Below are positions 24,917 through 34,527 of a DNA stretch of 50,728 nt, one piece after another (the stretch's first letter is position 1; each line of letters begins with the position of its first letter). The stretch is from positions 1 through 50,728 of the forward strand of contig CAJOKZ010000004.1 in the NCBI GenBank assembly GCA_905235335.1, in the 5' to 3' direction. The notes below the pieces were generated by a model. It ran no database searches. It was not told the origin of the DNA and was given only the letters and a program-made list of their open reading frames with translations. The DNA is from an uncultured Succiniclasticum sp. GTDB taxonomy: Bacteria > Bacillota > Negativicutes > Acidaminococcales > Acidaminococcaceae. The translations under genes and the position numbers were made by a program.

Positions 24917-27900
24917 TCATTTGTTCTGATCTGCAAAGGCCAACGCCCTGGCCTCCTCTTCCCCGCACCCTTCCGCGATATGCCGCGCAATATTCTGCAT
25001 CATCGCCTTGTATTCACGGGGAACAACCTTCGTCAGGCGCGGCAGCGTTTCATCCCAGTGTTCCAGCAGACGTTTCGCAAGGGGGCTGCCAGTGAATTCC
25101 AGATGGCGTTCCAGTACCGCCTTCACTTCATTTTGCTCCGCTTCATCTTCCAGTTTTTCCAGTTCGATCAAATCCCGGTTACACAATTCCGGCTTCAGAT
25201 CTAAAACGTAGGCCGTCCCGCCGGACATGCCGGCAGCGAAGTTGCGTCCGGTCTTTCCCAACACAAAAACACGCCCGCCTGTCATATATTCGCAGCCATG
25301 GTTGCCGATTCCTTCCACCACGGCCGTCGCGCCGCTGTTACGGACACAGAAACGCTCCCCGGCCTGCCCGTTGATGTAGGCTTCGCCGCCGGTAGCGCCA
25401 AAGCAGGCCACGTTGCCGGTAATCACGTTTTCTTCCGCCGTAAAGGAAGCTTCCCGGGGCGGGAACAGGATCAGCCGTCCGCCGGACAGGCCTTTGCCGA
25501 GATAATCATTGGCGTCCCCTTCCAGCGACAGTGTCAGCCCCTTGGGAATAAAGGCGCCAAAGCTCTGGCCTGCCGAACCCACAAAAGATAACTTGATCGT
25601 ATCGTCCGGCAGCCCTTCCTCGCCGTATCGCCGGGTGATCTCACTGCCCAGCAGTGTGCCCGTCACCCGGTTGGTATTCCGGATCCGCAGCCGCGCCCGG
25701 ACCGCCTTACGGTTTTCCAGCGCCGGTTTGCACATGCGCACCAGTTTCGTTATGTCCAGCGTCTCTCCGATGCCGTGCTTCTGGCTTGTCAGACAGCGGT
25801 GTCCCACTGCAGCGTCAGTATACGGACGGTACAGCAGACGATCCAGGTCTACCCCCGCCGCCTTCCAATTGGCTGCGCTCTCCCGCTGCTTCAGACGGTC
25901 TGAGCGGCCTACCATCTCGTTCACGGTGCGGAAGCCCATGCTGGCCATGATCTCCCGCAGATCCTGGGCAACGAACCGGAGATAGTTGATGACGTATTCC
26001 GGTTTACCGCTGAACCGCTTCCGCAGCGTTTCGTTCTGGGTACAGATGCCGAAGGGGCAAGTGTTCAAATTGCATACCCGCAGCATGTGACATCCCAGCG
26101 CAATCAGCGGTCCGGTTGCAAAGGCGAACAGTTCGGCGCCGAACAGCGCTGCAATAGCCACATCCCGTCCGGTCAGAATCTTCCCGTCCACTTCAATCCG
26201 TACCCGGTCCCGCAGTTTATTGAGCAGCAATGTCTGCTGCACCTCCGCCAGCCCCAGTTCCCAAGGAATCCCGGCATGCCGCATGCTGGAACGTGGAGAT
26301 GCGCCGGTGCCGCCGTCAAAACCGCTGATGGTGATGCCGTCAGCCTTGGCCTTTACCACACCCGCCGCAATCGTCCCGATGCCGGAACCCGCAGTCAGTT
26401 TTACGCTGATATCCGCATCTTTATTGGCATTTTTCAGGTCAAAGATCAGTTCCGATAAATCTTCAATGGAATAAATATCGTGATGGGGCGGCGGTGAGAT
26501 CAACGCCACACCCGGTGTAGAATGCCGGGTCCTGCCGATATCCGGATAGACCTTGCTGCCGGGCAAATGCCCGCCTTCTCCGGGCTTGGCGCCCTGGGCG
26601 CACTTGATCTGCAGTTCCCGTCCGTTCACCAGATAGTTGCTGGTAACACCGAACCGGGCAGTGGAAACCTGCTTCACTCCATCGCTGGGATCATCCCCGT
26701 TCTCCCGTTTTACAAAACGGACCGGGTCTTCACCGCCTTCGCCGCAGTTGCTCATGGACCCGATGCGGTTCATGGCGATAGCGATGCATTCGTGGGCCTC
26801 CTTGCTCAAGGCCCCGTAGCTCATGGCACCGGTGCGGAAATGAAGCAATATCTTTTCCACAGGCTCCACTTCTTCAATAGGAATACTGCAGCCCGGCGGA
26901 CACTGGAATTCCAGCAGGTCGCGCAACCGATAGACCGCTTCCGTGTTCACAGTCTTTGCAAATTCCTTATAGGCCTGGTAATCCTCTTCCCTGCAGGCTT
27001 TCTGCAACTGACTGATAGCCTGCGGGTTCAGGATATGCGGCTGTTCCCCGCCATTATGGTACATATAGTAATCGCCGCTGGGAAGCCCGCTGTCGTCCTT
27101 GTACGCATTTTCGTGACGAAGGCGCGTCTCTTTGGCAATTTCTTCCATCCCCAGCCCTTCGATCCGGGAAACCGTATTGATGAAATATTTCTGTACCAGT
27201 TCCTGTTTCAGCCCAACCGCTTCGAAAATCTGGGCACCGTGATAGCTTTTCACAGTAGAGATTCCCATTTTCGCCATAACGGCCAGGATGCCGTTGACCG
27301 CGGCCTTCATATAATTATCCTGGGCCTGCTCCCCGTCCAGACCGGGCAGCATCTTACCTCCCTCTGCCAGCGCCTTTACCGTGTCCAGTGCCAGATAGGG
27401 ATTGATGGCTGTAATGCCGTAACCGATCAAAGTACAATAGTGATGTGTCTCCCGGGGTTCCCCGGATTCCAGCACAAGACCCACGTCAGAGCGCACGGTC
27501 TTTTTGATCAGGTAATTATGCAGCGCAGCCGATGCAAGCAGGGCAGGTACCGCAGCCATGCGGGAGTTAACGCCCCGATCCGACAGCACCAGAATATTAG
27601 CCCCGTTCCGGATGGCCCGGTATGCGTCAATGCATACAGATTCAATAGCGGTCTCCAGGGCTTCCGTACCGCCGTTAACCGGGTACAGCATGGACAGGGT
27701 GACGGCCCGCAGCGTATCCGTATGGAGATTCTTAATTACCGCCATCTCCCGGTTGGTCAGAAGCGGACGCTTCACTTCCAGCGCCGCCGTGCCTTTTTCG
27801 TCCGGGTCCATAATGTTGGCCACGTTGCCGATCATAACGCGGGAAGATGTGACGATACTTTCACGCACCCCATCGATGGGAGGATTTGTCACCTGGGCAA

Positions 27901-29551
27901 AGTTCTGCTGGAAATAGTCGTATAACATCTGTGGCTTTTCTGACAGCACCGGCAACGGTGCGTCAATTCCCATAGCCCCTACCGGATCCTTGCCCGTACG
28001 CGCCATCGGCACGATCATCTGCGTGATATCTTCTTTTGTATATCCGAAGACCTTTTGCTGTTCTTTCAAATCGAAGGGGATAAAGTTTTCATTGAGGTTG
28101 CTGCCCCGTTCCTCCAGCAGGCGGTCCATTTCGATAATATGTTCCCTGCACCATTCCCCGTAAGGATGGGAGGATGCCAGCATATGCTTGATCTCTTCAT
28201 CTTCAATGATTCGCTGTGCCTCCGTATCCACCAGGAAAAGACGTCCCGGTTCCAGCCGTCCCTTGCGAACGATCTCTTCCTGGGCTACCGGCACGGCCCC
28301 CGCCTCTGAACTCAGCACCACCCGGTTATCTTTCGTTACATAATAACGGGCCGGGCGCAGACCGTTGCGGTCCAGCATCCCGCCGATCACAGTACCATCG
28401 CAGAAACAAATAGCAGCCGGGCCGTCCCATGGCTCCATCATGAAGGTCTGATAGCGGTAAAAATCTCTTTTTTCCTGACACATGGAGGGATCTTTCTCCC
28501 AGGGTTCCGGGATCATGGTGACCATGGCATGGGCCAGGGAATGCCCCGTCATTATCAGGTATTCCAGACAGTTGTCAAACATGGCTGAATCGCTGCCAGA
28601 GTCATCCACCACGGGAAACACCTTCTCCATATCCGGGAAATAGGGCGATTTGGCCTTGCTTTCCCGTGCGTTCATCCAGTTGATGTTGCCCCGTATTGTA
28701 TTGATCTCCCCATTATGCACGATATAGCGATTGGGATGGGCCCGCGCCCAGCTGGGGAAGGTGTTGGTGCTGAACCGGGAATGAACCAGCGCCATAGATG
28801 TCGTAAAATCCAGATCCGAAAGATCCAGATAAAAATGCCGCAGCTGCAGGGATGTCAGCATTCCCTTATACACGATGGTACGGGAAGAAAGGCTGGCAAT
28901 GTAAAAGTCCGTCCCCATCTTCCGGCTCAGGGGAATAATCTCCTTTTCCGCTACCTTGCGGATGATATACAGCTTGCGTTCAAAATCCATACGGGTCTTC
29001 AGGTCCGGAGATCTTCCGATAAACACCTGGATGAACCGGGGCCGGATGGATTTGGCCGCTTCCCCGATAATGCTCTCATCAATAGGGACCTCGCGCCAGC
29101 CCAGTACGGTCTGCCCTTCGGCCCGGACAATACCCTCAAAAGCCTCAATCTGTTTTTTGCGAAGGGATTCATAGCGATGGGCAAATATCATACCGACACC
29201 GTACTCCCCTGCGTCCGGCAATGAAAAGCCAAGCACCTCGCACTCCCTGACAAAAAATTCATGGGGAATCTGCACCAGGATACCGGCGCCATCGCCGCTC
29301 TTCTGGTCGGCGCCTTCTGCCCCGCGGTGATTCAGGTTCTCCAGAATTTTTAAGGCATCATCCATGATGCCGTAGGATTTTTCCCCTTTAATATTGACCA
29401 CAAAACCGATGCCGCAGGCATCGTGCTCAAAGGCAGGGTCATACAAACCTTGCGGTTCGGGCAGATCCCGCAAATGCCGGCCCTGCAATCCCTGCAAGTC
29501 ACTTACACGGTGATTCTGCGGTACAGACAGATCATTGACACAGTGTTCCAT
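24917..29551 (-). CDS. gltB: Glutamate synthase large subunit
   Basis: This enzyme transfers the glutamine amide to 2-oxoglutarate. The ATG at 29551 follows GAGGGGG. A 45-residue propeptide precedes the N-terminal Cys (ACGIGFVVN) of the amidotransferase domain, which must be exposed by cleavage. The FMN/synthase domain shows TISGFDGGTGASP, and the 3Fe-4S Cys set is CNLNTCPFGIC. The C-terminus is the glutamate synthase beta-helix with GG/GN repeats (GNHGCEYMTGG). At 1544 aa it is full length. No small subunit (gltD) is within the window, so electrons come from a distant GltD or another donor. In glutamate-fermenting anaerobes the physiological direction is uncertain. Confidence 0.96.
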   Translation of the reverse strand: MEHCVNDLSVPQNHRVSDLQGLQGRHLRDLPEPQGLYDPAFEHDACGIGFVVNIKGEKSYGIMDDALKILENLNHRGAEGADQKSGDGAGILVQIPHEFFVRECEVLGFSLPDAGEYGVGMIFAHRYESLRKKQIEAFEGIVRAEGQTVLGWREVPIDESIIGEAAKSIRPRFIQVFIGRSPDLKTRMDFERKLYIIRKVAEKEIIPLSRKMGTDFYIASLSSRTIVYKGMLTSLQLRHFYLDLSDLDFTTSMALVHSRFSTNTFPSWARAHPNRYIVHNGEINTIRGNINWMNARESKAKSPYFPDMEKVFPVVDDSGSDSAMFDNCLEYLIMTGHSLAHAMVTMIPEPWEKDPSMCQEKRDFYRYQTFMMEPWDGPAAICFCDGTVIGGMLDRNGLRPARYYVTKDNRVVLSSEAGAVPVAQEEIVRKGRLEPGRLFLVDTEAQRIIEDEEIKHMLASSHPYGEWCREHIIEMDRLLEERGSNLNENFIPFDLKEQQKVFGYTKEDITQMIVPMARTGKDPVGAMGIDAPLPVLSEKPQMLYDYFQQNFAQVTNPPIDGVRESIVTSSRVMIGNVANIMDPDEKGTAALEVKRPLLTNREMAVIKNLHTDTLRAVTLSMLYPVNGGTEALETAIESVCIDAYRAIRNGANILVLSDRGVNSRMAAVPALLASAALHNYLIKKTVRSDVGLVLESGEPRETHHYCTLIGYGITAINPYLALDTVKALAEGGKMLPGLDGEQAQDNYMKAAVNGILAVMAKMGISTVKSYHGAQIFEAVGLKQELVQKYFINTVSRIEGLGMEEIAKETRLRHENAYKDDSGLPSGDYYMYHNGGEQPHILNPQAISQLQKACREEDYQAYKEFAKTVNTEAVYRLRDLLEFQCPPGCSIPIEEVEPVEKILLHFRTGAMSYGALSKEAHECIAIAMNRIGSMSNCGEGGEDPVRFVKRENGDDPSDGVKQVSTARFGVTSNYLVNGRELQIKCAQGAKPGEGGHLPGSKVYPDIGRTRHSTPGVALISPPPHHDIYSIEDLSELIFDLKNANKDADISVKLTAGSGIGTIAAGVVKAKADGITISGFDGGTGASPRSSMRHAGIPWELGLAEVQQTLLLNKLRDRVRIEVDGKILTGRDVAIAALFGAELFAFATGPLIALGCHMLRVCNLNTCPFGICTQNETLRKRFSGKPEYVINYLRFVAQDLREIMASMGFRTVNEMVGRSDRLKQRESAANWKAAGVDLDRLLYRPYTDAAVGHRCLTSQKHGIGETLDITKLVRMCKPALENRKAVRARLRIRNTNRVTGTLLGSEITRRYGEEGLPDDTIKLSFVGSAGQSFGAFIPKGLTLSLEGDANDYLGKGLSGGRLILFPPREASFTAEENVITGNVACFGATGGEAYINGQAGERFCVRNSGATAVVEGIGNHGCEYMTGGRVFVLGKTGRNFAAGMSGGTAYVLDLKPELCNRDLIELEKLEDEAEQNEVKAVLERHLEFTGSPLAKRLLEHWDETLPRLTKVVPREYKAMMQNIARHIAEGCGEEEARALAFADQNK

Positions 29552-29673
29552 AAACAAAGCCCCCTCGTTGCCGCATATAAAGATATTATGCGAATGATTA
29601 TTGATGTATCAAAGGGAATGGCACCTTTCCCGCTATACCGTCCCCCAATTCCTGACGCCGGAAATCGTTTCAT

Positions 29674-29772
29674 GGAAGGAAATTATCCTTCCCCTGATGT
29701 ATTATATGCGATATCAGACCCAGCAAAAATAATACATGCACTCAGTATAACAGTGCAACAGGATAACGTCAA
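29674..29772 (-). promoter_or_regulatory. Promoter and leader hairpin of gltB
   Basis: On the minus strand TTGACG (29772-29767), 17 bases, TATACT (29749-29744) is a strong promoter. The leader of about 190 bases contains a perfect 7-bp hairpin GGAAGGA/TCCTTCC (29674-29692). The remainder of 29552-29875 shows no gene. Track ORFs on the opposite strand here look spurious. Confidence 0.6.
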
Positions 29773-29875
29773 TAAAAAATAATGGTTCAGAAACATAAAT
29801 TCCATTGTAAAAAGATATTTGTGTTAAATTTTTATCACTTTAATGATTTCTTATTAAAAATATATTGTATTTTGC

Positions 29876-29910
29876 ATACAAAATACCCGGAAGACATAAA
29901 ATCCTCCGGG
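29876..29910 (-). terminator. Terminator after the phosphoesterase gene
   Basis: On the minus strand CCCGGAGGA and TCTTCCGGG pair with one mismatch, followed by TATTTTGTAT. It lies about 35 bases after the stop. Confidence 0.75.
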
Positions 29911-29945
29911 CAAACACAGTTTTTATTGTTAGTGTGCACTTCTCC

Positions 29946-31337
29946 TTATTTTCTGACTTCCGTTTCATCGATCTTCGTCCCGTCCGGCAGATAACAGGAA
30001 AACTTGAGGATATCGCCCTCTGCTTCCATGACCATATAGTTGTCCGTCTCCGGCTGGGGCGCCATGGCCTCGTCCAGCGTATGACGCTTCCACAGGCCCG
30101 GATACCGCACATCCCCAGCCACCCCGGTCAGGATATACAGCGGTCCTTTCGGATTTCGCTGATAATCGTAAATATGCCCCCGATTCCGGTAGGTGTGCAG
30201 ATGGGCCGTCAGCACCACATCCACTCCGTACCGGTCAAACAGCGGCATGAAAGTTTTTCCTTCTTCGGAAAAGCCTTCTTCCCGCGGCGTCTTCCGGGTT
30301 AGGAACCCGTACCGCAGCACATCCTTATGCATCAGTACGACCTTCCATTTCTTTTTCGTTTTTTCCATGTCTGACTTAAACCAGGCAATCTGATCCTTCA
30401 GGAGATCAGGCTGAAACGCTTCCATCTCCCGCATCTGGGTATTCAACACCGCGAAGTGCACGTCACCGTAATCAAAAGAATAAAACTGATTTCGGTACGC
30501 TTCCGGCACACCTTCCGGAAGTTGGAAATAATGCAGGTAGGCCAGCGGCATGCGCACCTTCCAGTCCATTGTGTAGGTTTCATGGTTCCCCAACAGCGGT
30601 ACCGCGGGAATTTGGGAAATCATGGGCTGGATACGGGTAAACCATTCGTTCCACTGGTAAGCGTGTTCCCCGTTATCTACCAGGTCACCCATAACAATAA
30701 AGAACTGCGCGTCCGGATTCCGCTGCCAGGCAGGCATGGCGGTATCCTCCCACGCCCTGTAATTAGCGCTCTGACTGTCTGGGAAAATCAGCGCTTTAAA
30801 TGTATTCCCCTGTGCTGTTGCCAGACGGTACCACCTGCTGCGCCGATTCCCACAACCCAGACGGTATTCATACAGTGCACCCGGCTGCAGATTTTGCAGC
30901 GTCACCGTATGAACCCAGGTCGTTTTACCGTTATCGGCAAACTTATCGTTGATGCGTTCCCTTTCTGTATTAATTTTACTTTGCACAGCGGCAACATTTT
31001 CATTTTTCTGTTTCTTTTTGTTATTATCTTTTGCGTTAGGACGCTCCCCAGCCTTGCCAAGCACGCGGTATTCAACGAACGCATCCTTTTCTTCTGTTTC
31101 AGACTGCCACATGACCGTCCGGGATGTGGCGCTGTCACCTGTAATCACCTGTCGGAGATTAAAGGCATCCGTTTTTGCAAAGGAAGTATAATTTTCTTTT
31201 GGGTCCCCGGCGCCGGAATTTTTCCCTCCATTGCTGCAGCCAAGAAACAGTGCGCCGAACATGACGGCAAAGATCAGGAGCGACAAGGCGATGAGTATCG
31301 CCGCCAGAATTCTATAAAACCGTTTGCTTTGTTTCAT
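29946..31337 (-). CDS. Membrane-anchored metallophosphoesterase (purple acid phosphatase-like)
   Basis: The N-terminus has a hydrophobic segment, ILAAILIALSLLIFAVMFGALFLGC, that serves as a signal anchor or lipoprotein signal. Residues about 55-175 form a fibronectin-like purple acid phosphatase N-domain (SRTVMWQSE, LQNLQPGALYEYRLG) with a Lys/Asn-rich insertion near NAKDNNKKKQKNEN. The calcineurin-like catalytic domain follows: FPDSQ, MGDLVDNGE, LLGNHETY, LMHKDVL and TAHLHTYRN. The first motif (usually GDxG or DxQ) reads PDSQ, with Asp kept. Phosphate ester hydrolysis outside the membrane is the expected role. It lies downstream of a long non-coding element and has only a weak ribosome site (GGTGA). 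Confidence 0.84.
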   Translation of the reverse strand: MKQSKRFYRILAAILIALSLLIFAVMFGALFLGCSNGGKNSGAGDPKENYTSFAKTDAFNLRQVITGDSATSRTVMWQSETEEKDAFVEYRVLGKAGERPNAKDNNKKKQKNENVAAVQSKINTERERINDKFADNGKTTWVHTVTLQNLQPGALYEYRLGCGNRRSRWYRLATAQGNTFKALIFPDSQSANYRAWEDTAMPAWQRNPDAQFFIVMGDLVDNGEHAYQWNEWFTRIQPMISQIPAVPLLGNHETYTMDWKVRMPLAYLHYFQLPEGVPEAYRNQFYSFDYGDVHFAVLNTQMREMEAFQPDLLKDQIAWFKSDMEKTKKKWKVVLMHKDVLRYGFLTRKTPREEGFSEEGKTFMPLFDRYGVDVVLTAHLHTYRNRGHIYDYQRNPKGPLYILTGVAGDVRYPGLWKRHTLDEAMAPQPETDNYMVMEAEGDILKFSCYLPDGTKIDETEVRK

Positions 31338-31377
31338 CGTTAGTCACCATTAAATTGAAGTTTGTACGCGTCAAGGC

Positions 31378-31812
31378 GCCCGTCTGATGCCGCCTTCGTT
31401 TTTTCATTCTTCGTTTATGCGGCAACAAAGACTGTGCAAACCCGTCACCGATTGCGATTCCACGGACTCATGCGCCTGCGGCTTCGGAACTCGGGGCTTT
31501 GCCCCTCAGACAGCCTCGCCGCGATGGCGCCTTTCGTCTCATGGAATGACGCAATCGCTTCCGATGGTTTGCCCATGCCTTCGCCTTGCCGCATGAGGAA
31601 ATGCATGATAAATTCGAACATCATGGCCCGGGGTGATGCCGCCTGCACGCAGCGGCCGGCTCCCGCAGGGCGCGAGGAGGAACGGTAAAGGCCGTCATAA
31701 CAGCCAGGCTGCAGAACGAAACCGCAGGCGTTACCGCATCGTGCCGAAGGCACATGCGGACAATCAGGCACCGAAGCGTTCGGCCGCAATGTAAAGGCGG
31801 TATCAGACGGGC
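31378..31812. repeat. 435-bp non-coding element with 19-bp inverted ends and nested hairpins
   Basis: GCCCGTCTGATGCCGCCTT (31378-31396) and AAGGCGGTATCAGACGGGC (31794-31812) are inverted copies with one G-U-compatible difference. Inside, five collinear arm pairs make one long imperfect hairpin: 31417-31425/31586-31594, 31436-31442/31566-31572, 31449-31462/31542-31557, 31472-31482/31518-31530 and 31493-31497/31501-31505. The other half holds CGCCTGC/GCAGGCG (31640-31646/31724-31730), an 11-bp hairpin at 31734-31759 and CCGAA-GCG-TTCGG at 31771-31783. Track ORFs here have odd composition and no ribosome sites. It could be a MITE-like repeat or a structured RNA transcribed downstream of dinB. 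No clear target-site duplication is seen. Confidence 0.7.
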
Positions 31813-31821
31813 ACATAAATT

Positions 31822-32991
31822 CTAATTTTTTGTCTTCCCTGCGACACCCCTTTTGATGATGCCCTCACCAAACCTGCTTTTCAATGCGTCGACCGCCCGG
31901 TTCCGGTTCTGCATCCGCACATCTTCCTCAAAGCCCAGCACCGGTTCATCCTCCGGCCGGAACAGGCTGCTGACCGACACACCCAACAGGCGCACTCCGG
32001 GCTTTACGTTGATTTTTCGCAACATCTGTTCCGCCAGCGTGAAAATATCTTCATCCCAGGAAATGGGTCGGTCGCCGGTCGTGCTGCGGGTGACCGTGCG
32101 AAAATCCGAAAATTTCACCTTCAGCGTAACCGTATGGCCTGCCAGATGTTCCCTGCGCAAACGCCAGCCCACCTGACCGCTCAGGTCCAGCACTTCATGC
32201 CGGCAGGATTGAAAATCCGTCAGATCCGTGTCAAACGTGTTTTCCTTCCCGACGGATTTCGCTTCCTCCCCGCTGACAACAGGTCGGTCGTCCAGCCCCC
32301 GTGCCAGCAGCTTCACCTGCTCCGCATTGATGCCGAATACCCTGCGCAGGATGGCAATGTCTGCGGAAGCCAGCTGCCCGATCCGTTCGATGCCAAACTG
32401 TTTCAATTTTTCCTCCGCACTGCGGCCTATCCCAAATATTTTTCCCACCGGCATCGGCGCTAATAATTCCTCCGCCTCTTCCGGCGTAATTCTTACAAAA
32501 CCGTGGGGCTTGCGCATATCGGAAGCCAGCTTGGCCAAAAATTTATTGGGCGCCAGTCCGACAGACGCACTGAGTTTCAGTTCCGTCTGGATACGGTCCT
32601 GCACCTGATGGGCGATGGCCTCCGCCCCACCCATCCGTTCCATGCCTGTCAGATCCAGGAAGGCTTCATCAATAGAAAGCTGCTCTACCAGCGGCGACGT
32701 CTCACGGAAGATCGCCATAATCTTTTCCGACATCTCCGCATACCGATGCATGCGGACCGGAAGGTACACGGCATGAGGACAAAGACGCCTCGCCTCAAAT
32801 AAAGGCATGGCAGAGTGTACCCCAAACCGGCGGGCCTCATAGGAACAGGTAGATACCACGCCCCGCGCGGAATGTCCCCCTACAATGACAGGCAGACCTT
32901 TCAGTTCCGGATTGTCCAGAATTTCCACGGAAGCATAAAAGGCATCCATATCCACATGCATGATCCAGCGCTGATGAAATGAAGCAGCCAT
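31822..32991 (-). CDS. dinB: DNA polymerase IV (Y family)
   Basis: This translesion polymerase has 389 aa. Catalytic motifs are MHVDMDAFYASVE (Asp and steric gate) and LVEQLSIDEAFLDLTG (Asp-Glu pair). The helix-hairpin-helix (IFGIGRSAEEKLKQFGIERIGQLA) and the little-finger domain follow. The C-terminus lacks an obvious clamp-binding motif. It starts 9 bases after the FAH-family gene; ATG 32991 or the GTG 3 bases before it could be used, with GGAAGGG upstream. It is the last gene of a small minus-strand run and is followed directly by the 435-bp inverted-repeat element. No LexA box was recognised, since it is internal to an operon. Confidence 0.95.
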   Translation of the reverse strand: MAASFHQRWIMHVDMDAFYASVEILDNPELKGLPVIVGGHSARGVVSTCSYEARRFGVHSAMPLFEARRLCPHAVYLPVRMHRYAEMSEKIMAIFRETSPLVEQLSIDEAFLDLTGMERMGGAEAIAHQVQDRIQTELKLSASVGLAPNKFLAKLASDMRKPHGFVRITPEEAEELLAPMPVGKIFGIGRSAEEKLKQFGIERIGQLASADIAILRRVFGINAEQVKLLARGLDDRPVVSGEEAKSVGKENTFDTDLTDFQSCRHEVLDLSGQVGWRLRREHLAGHTVTLKVKFSDFRTVTRSTTGDRPISWDEDIFTLAEQMLRKINVKPGVRLLGVSVSSLFRPEDEPVLGFEEDVRMQNRNRAVDALKSRFGEGIIKRGVAGKTKN

Positions 32992-33000
32992 CACCGTATC

Positions 33001-33852
33001 TTACCCTTCCACCACATTTCGCAGCACGCCGATCCCATCAATCTCGCATTCCACCACGTCGCCCGGCTTTAAAAAGACAGGCGGTGTCATCCCCATACCC
33101 ACGCCTGCAGGAGTACCGGTGGCAATGACCGTTCCCGCCTTCAGCGTCATGCCTTCCGACAGCATGGTGATAATATCCGCGATCCCGGTAATCAGATTGG
33201 CTGTGCTGGAATCCTGCCGTATATCTCCATTTACGCGGCAGGCGATCTTCCGTTTTGGCGGGAACGAAAATTCATCCGCCGACACAATGCAGGGCCCCAT
33301 GGGGGTGAAACCGTCCAGGCTTTTACCGAAATACCACTGCTTATGGCGCGTCTGCAGATTGCGGGCGCTTACGTCGTTGACGATGGTATAGCCGAAAATA
33401 TAATCTGTCACATTCTCCCGTTTTACATTTTTGGCGTCTTTCCCGATGATGACCCCCAGCTCGCATTCATAATCCAAAGAATCCACCAGCCCCGTATAGG
33501 CCGGAATCGGCGCATCCGGCCCCTGGGAATAGCATACCCGTTTGGAAAAAAAGATGGGGTACGGGCGCTCCCCGCCGAAACTTTCCTCCGAAAAACGGGA
33601 CGCTTCTTCCGCGTGAGCCGTATAGTTGATACCCAGACACAATACATCCTGCAGCGGCCGGGGAATGGGAGAAAGGATCTGTACCGGACCGGCCGCCCCT
33701 GCATTAGGCGCGCCTTTCGGAATTTCCCGGATCCCGCCCGACGCAATCAGCGCGTTCATGTCTTTTACTTCTTCCAGAATATACAAATTCTTTCCGTCCG
33801 TGCTGGCCGCCACTTTTTCTTCACCCTGAAATAAAACTGTGTAGTAACGCAT
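33001..33852 (-). CDS. FAH-family hydrolase/isomerase
   Basis: This 283-aa protein belongs to the fumarylacetoacetate hydrolase superfamily. The sequence LCLGINYTAHAEEA starts the core; metal ligands are expected in DYECELGVIIGKDAKNV. Further blocks are GYTIVNDVSARNLQ, KSLDGFTPMGPCIVSADE and GTVIATGTPAGVGMGMTPPVFLKPGD. Members hydrolyse or decarboxylate acylpyruvates, oxaloacetate and aromatic-degradation diacids, so the substrate cannot be told. The start ATG 33852 follows GGGAGGGAATGTG; the track's GTG three bases earlier is less likely. It is upstream of dinB with 9 bases between, an unusual pairing that is probably only a shared transcript. Confidence 0.9.
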   Translation of the reverse strand: MRYYTVLFQGEEKVAASTDGKNLYILEEVKDMNALIASGGIREIPKGAPNAGAAGPVQILSPIPRPLQDVLCLGINYTAHAEEASRFSEESFGGERPYPIFFSKRVCYSQGPDAPIPAYTGLVDSLDYECELGVIIGKDAKNVKRENVTDYIFGYTIVNDVSARNLQTRHKQWYFGKSLDGFTPMGPCIVSADEFSFPPKRKIACRVNGDIRQDSSTANLITGIADIITMLSEGMTLKAGTVIATGTPAGVGMGMTPPVFLKPGDVVECEIDGIGVLRNVVEG

Positions 33853-33937
33853 CACATTCCCTCCCGAACAAAAGTGAATCCCTAAGGAAATATCAATAAA
33901 TTCATCCGCACGACTACCGGCGCATCTTGTTTTCCGT

Positions 33938-34492
33938 TTATTTTTTCTCCGTCACGGCTTCGATTTTTATCGTGCCGGAAACTGACCCGATCTGCGCGGC
34001 ACCCTTTACCGCCTTTCCCATGACATACAGGCCCGGATAGCGCGGCGCATCGCCGTAATACAGGCAAACGTTGTTCCAAGGGGAAAAGTACGCAATGGTC
34101 CCTTTAGGGCATGCGCCTTCCCTTCCGTCCCCGCAATCCAGTTTTTTCGGCGGCTGGAATGTCTTTTCATTGCTGCCGTAGTTTTCCGATACCGCCGTCA
34201 GCGGCAGCTGTTTGTAAAACGAGCGGGATACCGTACTGTCGTTCAGTGCGAACAGGATTTCTTTATCCCCGTGAAACGTCACTTTGATCAATCGGCCCTC
34301 TTTTTCCATAACCTTGTTGTCTCCGGCCCTTACCTGATTTCCCGCGACTGCCGGCGCAGCCGTCTTTTCCTGTGCCGGTCCGGGATTCTTACGCCCGTCT
34401 TCTTTTATCTTGCCGGCAGCTGCACAGCCGGTCAAAACGGAAAATAAAAGAATCGTTAAAAGAAGCAGTTTCCAAACCCTTTTCTTGTCCAT
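33938..34492 (-). CDS. Cyclophilin-like fold lipoprotein
   Basis: The 184-aa product has a lipoprotein signal, VWKLLLLTILLFSVLTGC, then a low-complexity linker rich in Ala, Pro and Lys. The C-terminal domain (from about residue 68) has the pattern of the cyclophilin_like family: LNDSTVSRSFYKQLPLTAVSENYGSNEKTF, then GTIAYFSPWNNVCLYYGDAPRYPGLYVMGKAVKG. The family has a cyclophilin fold but is not shown to be a prolyl isomerase. Two Cys in DCGDGREGAC may form a disulfide. It lies between the ArsC/Spx-like and FAH genes on the same strand, probably in one transcript. Confidence 0.8.
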   Translation of the reverse strand: MDKKRVWKLLLLTILLFSVLTGCAAAGKIKEDGRKNPGPAQEKTAAPAVAGNQVRAGDNKVMEKEGRLIKVTFHGDKEILFALNDSTVSRSFYKQLPLTAVSENYGSNEKTFQPPKKLDCGDGREGACPKGTIAYFSPWNNVCLYYGDAPRYPGLYVMGKAVKGAAQIGSVSGTIKIEAVTEKK

Positions 34493-34527
34493 ATCAGTTT
34501 CCCAACGTTAACTAATTCCGTTCGCTG

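Noticed and set aside
31445-31816. 123-aa minus ORF in the inverted-repeat element
   Set aside because: Composition is odd, no ribosome site is present, and the sequence is better explained by paired arms of a structured element.
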